A DNA stretch of 9,968 nt from an uncultured Bacteroidota bacterium (GTDB taxonomy: Bacteria; Bacteroidota; Bacteroidia; Chitinophagales; Saprospiraceae). Positions 8,900-9,968 of the stretch are shown in pieces. The DNA lies in NCBI GenBank assembly GCA_937926185.1, contig CALEYM010000693.1, positions 1-9,968 on the forward strand. Direction: 5' to 3'. The notes under the pieces were generated by a model that saw only the letters and a list, made by a program, of their open reading frames with translations, was not told where the DNA came from and ran no database searches. Made by a program: the position numbers and the translations under genes. Each line of letters begins with the position of its first letter. Position 1 is the stretch's first letter.

Positions 8900-8940
8900 A
8901 TAACTCATAACTCATAACTCATAACTCATAACTCATAACT
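8900..8940. repeat. Heptamer tandem repeat TAACTCA
   Basis: TAACTCA is repeated perfectly from 8901 with units at 8901, 8908, 8915, 8922 and 8929 and a partial unit TAACT at 8936-8940, about 5.7 copies. It ends one base before the stop codon (8942-8944) of the minus-strand DUF2807 gene. A perfect array of this kind can change copy number by slippage. No spacer structure is present, so it is not CRISPR. Confidence 0.95.
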
Positions 8941-8941
8941 T

Positions 8942-9580
8942 TTAATGGTTTCTCACCTTACCTGATCCCGACACCGAAGTTTGCACCGGGCCGCTCACGT
9001 GCAGGGCCACGTCGCCCGAGCCGCTGATGGCCACACTGGCTTCCGAGCCGCTCAGTCCTTTGGCGTCGATATCGCCCGAACCGCTGATGGCGATGGCTTG
9101 TTTTTCGGCCTTGCCGGACAACTTCATATCGCTGGAGCCGGAGATGTTGATCTCCAGGTTTTTTACGTCGAATGCGCCGGTGAAATCGCCTGAACCGCTG
9201 CTGTTGAATTCAAAGTAATCGCCTTTGATAGGCGTTTCGGCCACGATGTCGGAAGAGCCGCTGTTGCTCATTTCCTTCAGGTTGCGGTAGGTCACGCTGA
9301 TGTTGATCTTAGTGTTCCGGTACGATCCTTTTTTCATCCGGATGCTCAGGGCGTTGTCCTTTATTTCTGTTATCACGTCGTCGGTACTGACGCCATCGGC
9401 TTCAATGGTAACCGATTCGGCGCTGCCCTGTTTTAAAGTAACTTTTTCATAGCCGCCGGAGATAGCGATTTTGTTAAAGCCCGAAAGGGTACGCGTCGTG
9501 GTGTTTTGGGAAAAAAGTGCGGCGTTGAAAAGGCTGAAGAAGCCAAGTAATACGGTTAAAACACGTGTTTTCATAACCAT
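8942..9580 (-). CDS. Exported head-GIN domain protein (DUF2807)
   Basis: This 212-residue protein of unknown biochemical function belongs to the DUF2807 (head GIN) group common in Bacteroidota, likely outer-membrane associated or periplasmic. Residues 3-25 form a signal peptide (basic MKTR, then a hydrophobic stretch ending ALFSQ). The alternative start at residue 3 (9572-9574, MKTRVL) looks equally good or better than the ATG at 9578-9580. The body begins with TRTLSGFNKIAISGGYEKVTLKQG, typical of the family. From residue 106 it carries six glycine/serine turns (NSGSSD, SSGSGD, ISGSSD, ISGSGD, ISGSGD, VSGSGK) spaced 18-21 residues, suggesting a beta-solenoid. There is no lipobox Cys and no sorting domain. 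The gene diverges from the crtY-like gene across about 150 bp, and downstream lie a heptamer repeat and a terminator. Confidence 0.9.
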   Translation of the reverse strand: MVMKTRVLTVLLGFFSLFNAALFSQNTTTRTLSGFNKIAISGGYEKVTLKQGSAESVTIEADGVSTDDVITEIKDNALSIRMKKGSYRNTKINISVTYRNLKEMSNSGSSDIVAETPIKGDYFEFNSSGSGDFTGAFDVKNLEINISGSSDMKLSGKAEKQAIAISGSGDIDAKGLSGSEASVAISGSGDVALHVSGPVQTSVSGSGKVRNH

Positions 9581-9672
9581 TGTGTTGTGAAAGTTGATTT
9601 GTATCTGGGGCGAAGGACAAATGTTAAAAGGGAGGGTTGCTTGGCGGGGGCCTGCTCCTGGGATATTCCGGG

Positions 9673-9703
9673 TTGAACAGTCTGAAGATTATACGGTTAT
9701 TTG
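9673..9703 (+). promoter_or_regulatory. Weak candidate promoter for the lycopene cyclase gene
   Basis: A TTG at 9673-9675 is followed after 20 bp by GTTATTTG (9696-9703), which keeps the TTTG half of TAnnTTTG but not the leading TA. Transcription would begin near 9710, about 20 nt before the proposed TTG start codon. Confidence 0.25.
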
Positions 9704-9731
9704 TCGCATACAAGTCACTTTAAAATTTCTC

Positions 9732-9968
9732 TTGAAAATCCCGTCCCACGATATCATTCTTGCCGGCGCCGGCCTGGCCGGCTTAACGCTCGCCATCGAA
9801 TTGGCGCGCCGTCCTGCTTTTCAGGATAAAAATATCCTGCTGCTCGACCGCGACGACAAGCGGCAAAACGACCGCACCTGGTGTTTTTGGGCCACCGATG
9901 AGGAGCCCTTGCCACCGGTGTTGTGCCGTTCCTGGGATCGCTGCCATTTTTTTAGTCCGGATTTTGAT
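9732..9968 (+). CDS. crtY: Lycopene beta-cyclase, N-terminal fragment (runs off the window)
   Basis: Seventy-nine codons are present and the gene continues past the window end. The flavoprotein cyclises the ends of lycopene to beta-carotene in carotenoid synthesis. Visible are the dinucleotide-binding fold DIILAGAGLAGLTLA (GxGxxG at residues 12-17), the end of the second strand ILLLD with Asp39, and the signature NDRTWCFW (46-53) seen in the CrtY/LCYB family. No ATG lies at the expected N-terminus. The TTG at 9732 gives the usual spacing of about 10 residues before the GxGxxG, so I take it as the start. An in-frame ATG at 9621 would add 37 residues without family character. Neighbouring carotenoid genes would lie beyond the window. 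Reading continues without interruption to base 9968. Confidence 0.88.
   Translation, partial: MKIPSHDIILAGAGLAGLTLAIELARRPAFQDKNILLLDRDDKRQNDRTWCFWATDEEPLPPVLCRSWDRCHFFSPDFD

Noticed and set aside
8900..8940. CRISPR-like array
   Set aside because: The unit is 7 bp, contiguous and without spacers, so it is a microsatellite.
6459..9580. A single operon of DUF2807, mnmH and hmgA
   Set aside because: A terminator separates the first two genes and hmgA has its own consensus promoter, so co-transcription is not supported despite the shared direction.

Overview
The window looks like chromosomal DNA of an aerobic, pigmented member of the Bacteroidota, possibly the Saprospiria or Chitinophagia. The phylum call rests on four observations: a secreted protease with a type IX secretion C-terminal sorting domain, a head-GIN (DUF2807) protein, a single-chain glycine dehydrogenase beside a short-form homogentisate dioxygenase, and promoters of the Bacteroidota type (TTG, about 19 bp, TAnnTTTG) without clear Shine-Dalgarno sites. 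The class-level call is only an inference.

Layout. (1) 1-2808: a minus-strand secreted M12B-like metalloprotease with four fibronectin III modules and a sorting domain; a heptamer tandem repeat abuts its stop codon. (2) 2809-3188: a 380-bp divergent intergenic region with two mirrored arrays of AACC phased every 7-8 bp, an AT-rich dyad and a bulged hairpin. (3) 3189-6056: plus-strand gcvP, followed by a strong terminator. (4) 6057-6458: a gene-free 402-bp convergent region with three good terminators, one of them a plus-strand terminator lacking an obvious gene. (5) 6459-9580: three minus-strand genes. In transcription order these are a DUF2807 protein, mnmH/selU (tRNA 2-selenouridine synthase) and hmgA (homogentisate 1,2-dioxygenase). 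They are separated by a terminator and by promoter signals, so they are probably separate units. (6) 9732 to the window end: the 5' part of a plus-strand lycopene beta-cyclase (crtY type), divergent from the DUF2807 gene.

The genes do not form one pathway: they are amino-acid catabolism (gcvP, hmgA), tRNA modification (mnmH), carotenoid synthesis (crtY) and surface or secreted proteins. I see no mobile element, CRISPR array, tRNA, rRNA or defence system, and no convincing novel protein system. The most unusual signal lies between genes. Phased short repeats with G-tracts on the template strand lie upstream of three genes, and two fit the canonical G-quadruplex pattern. Other short tandem repeats sit directly at stop codons.
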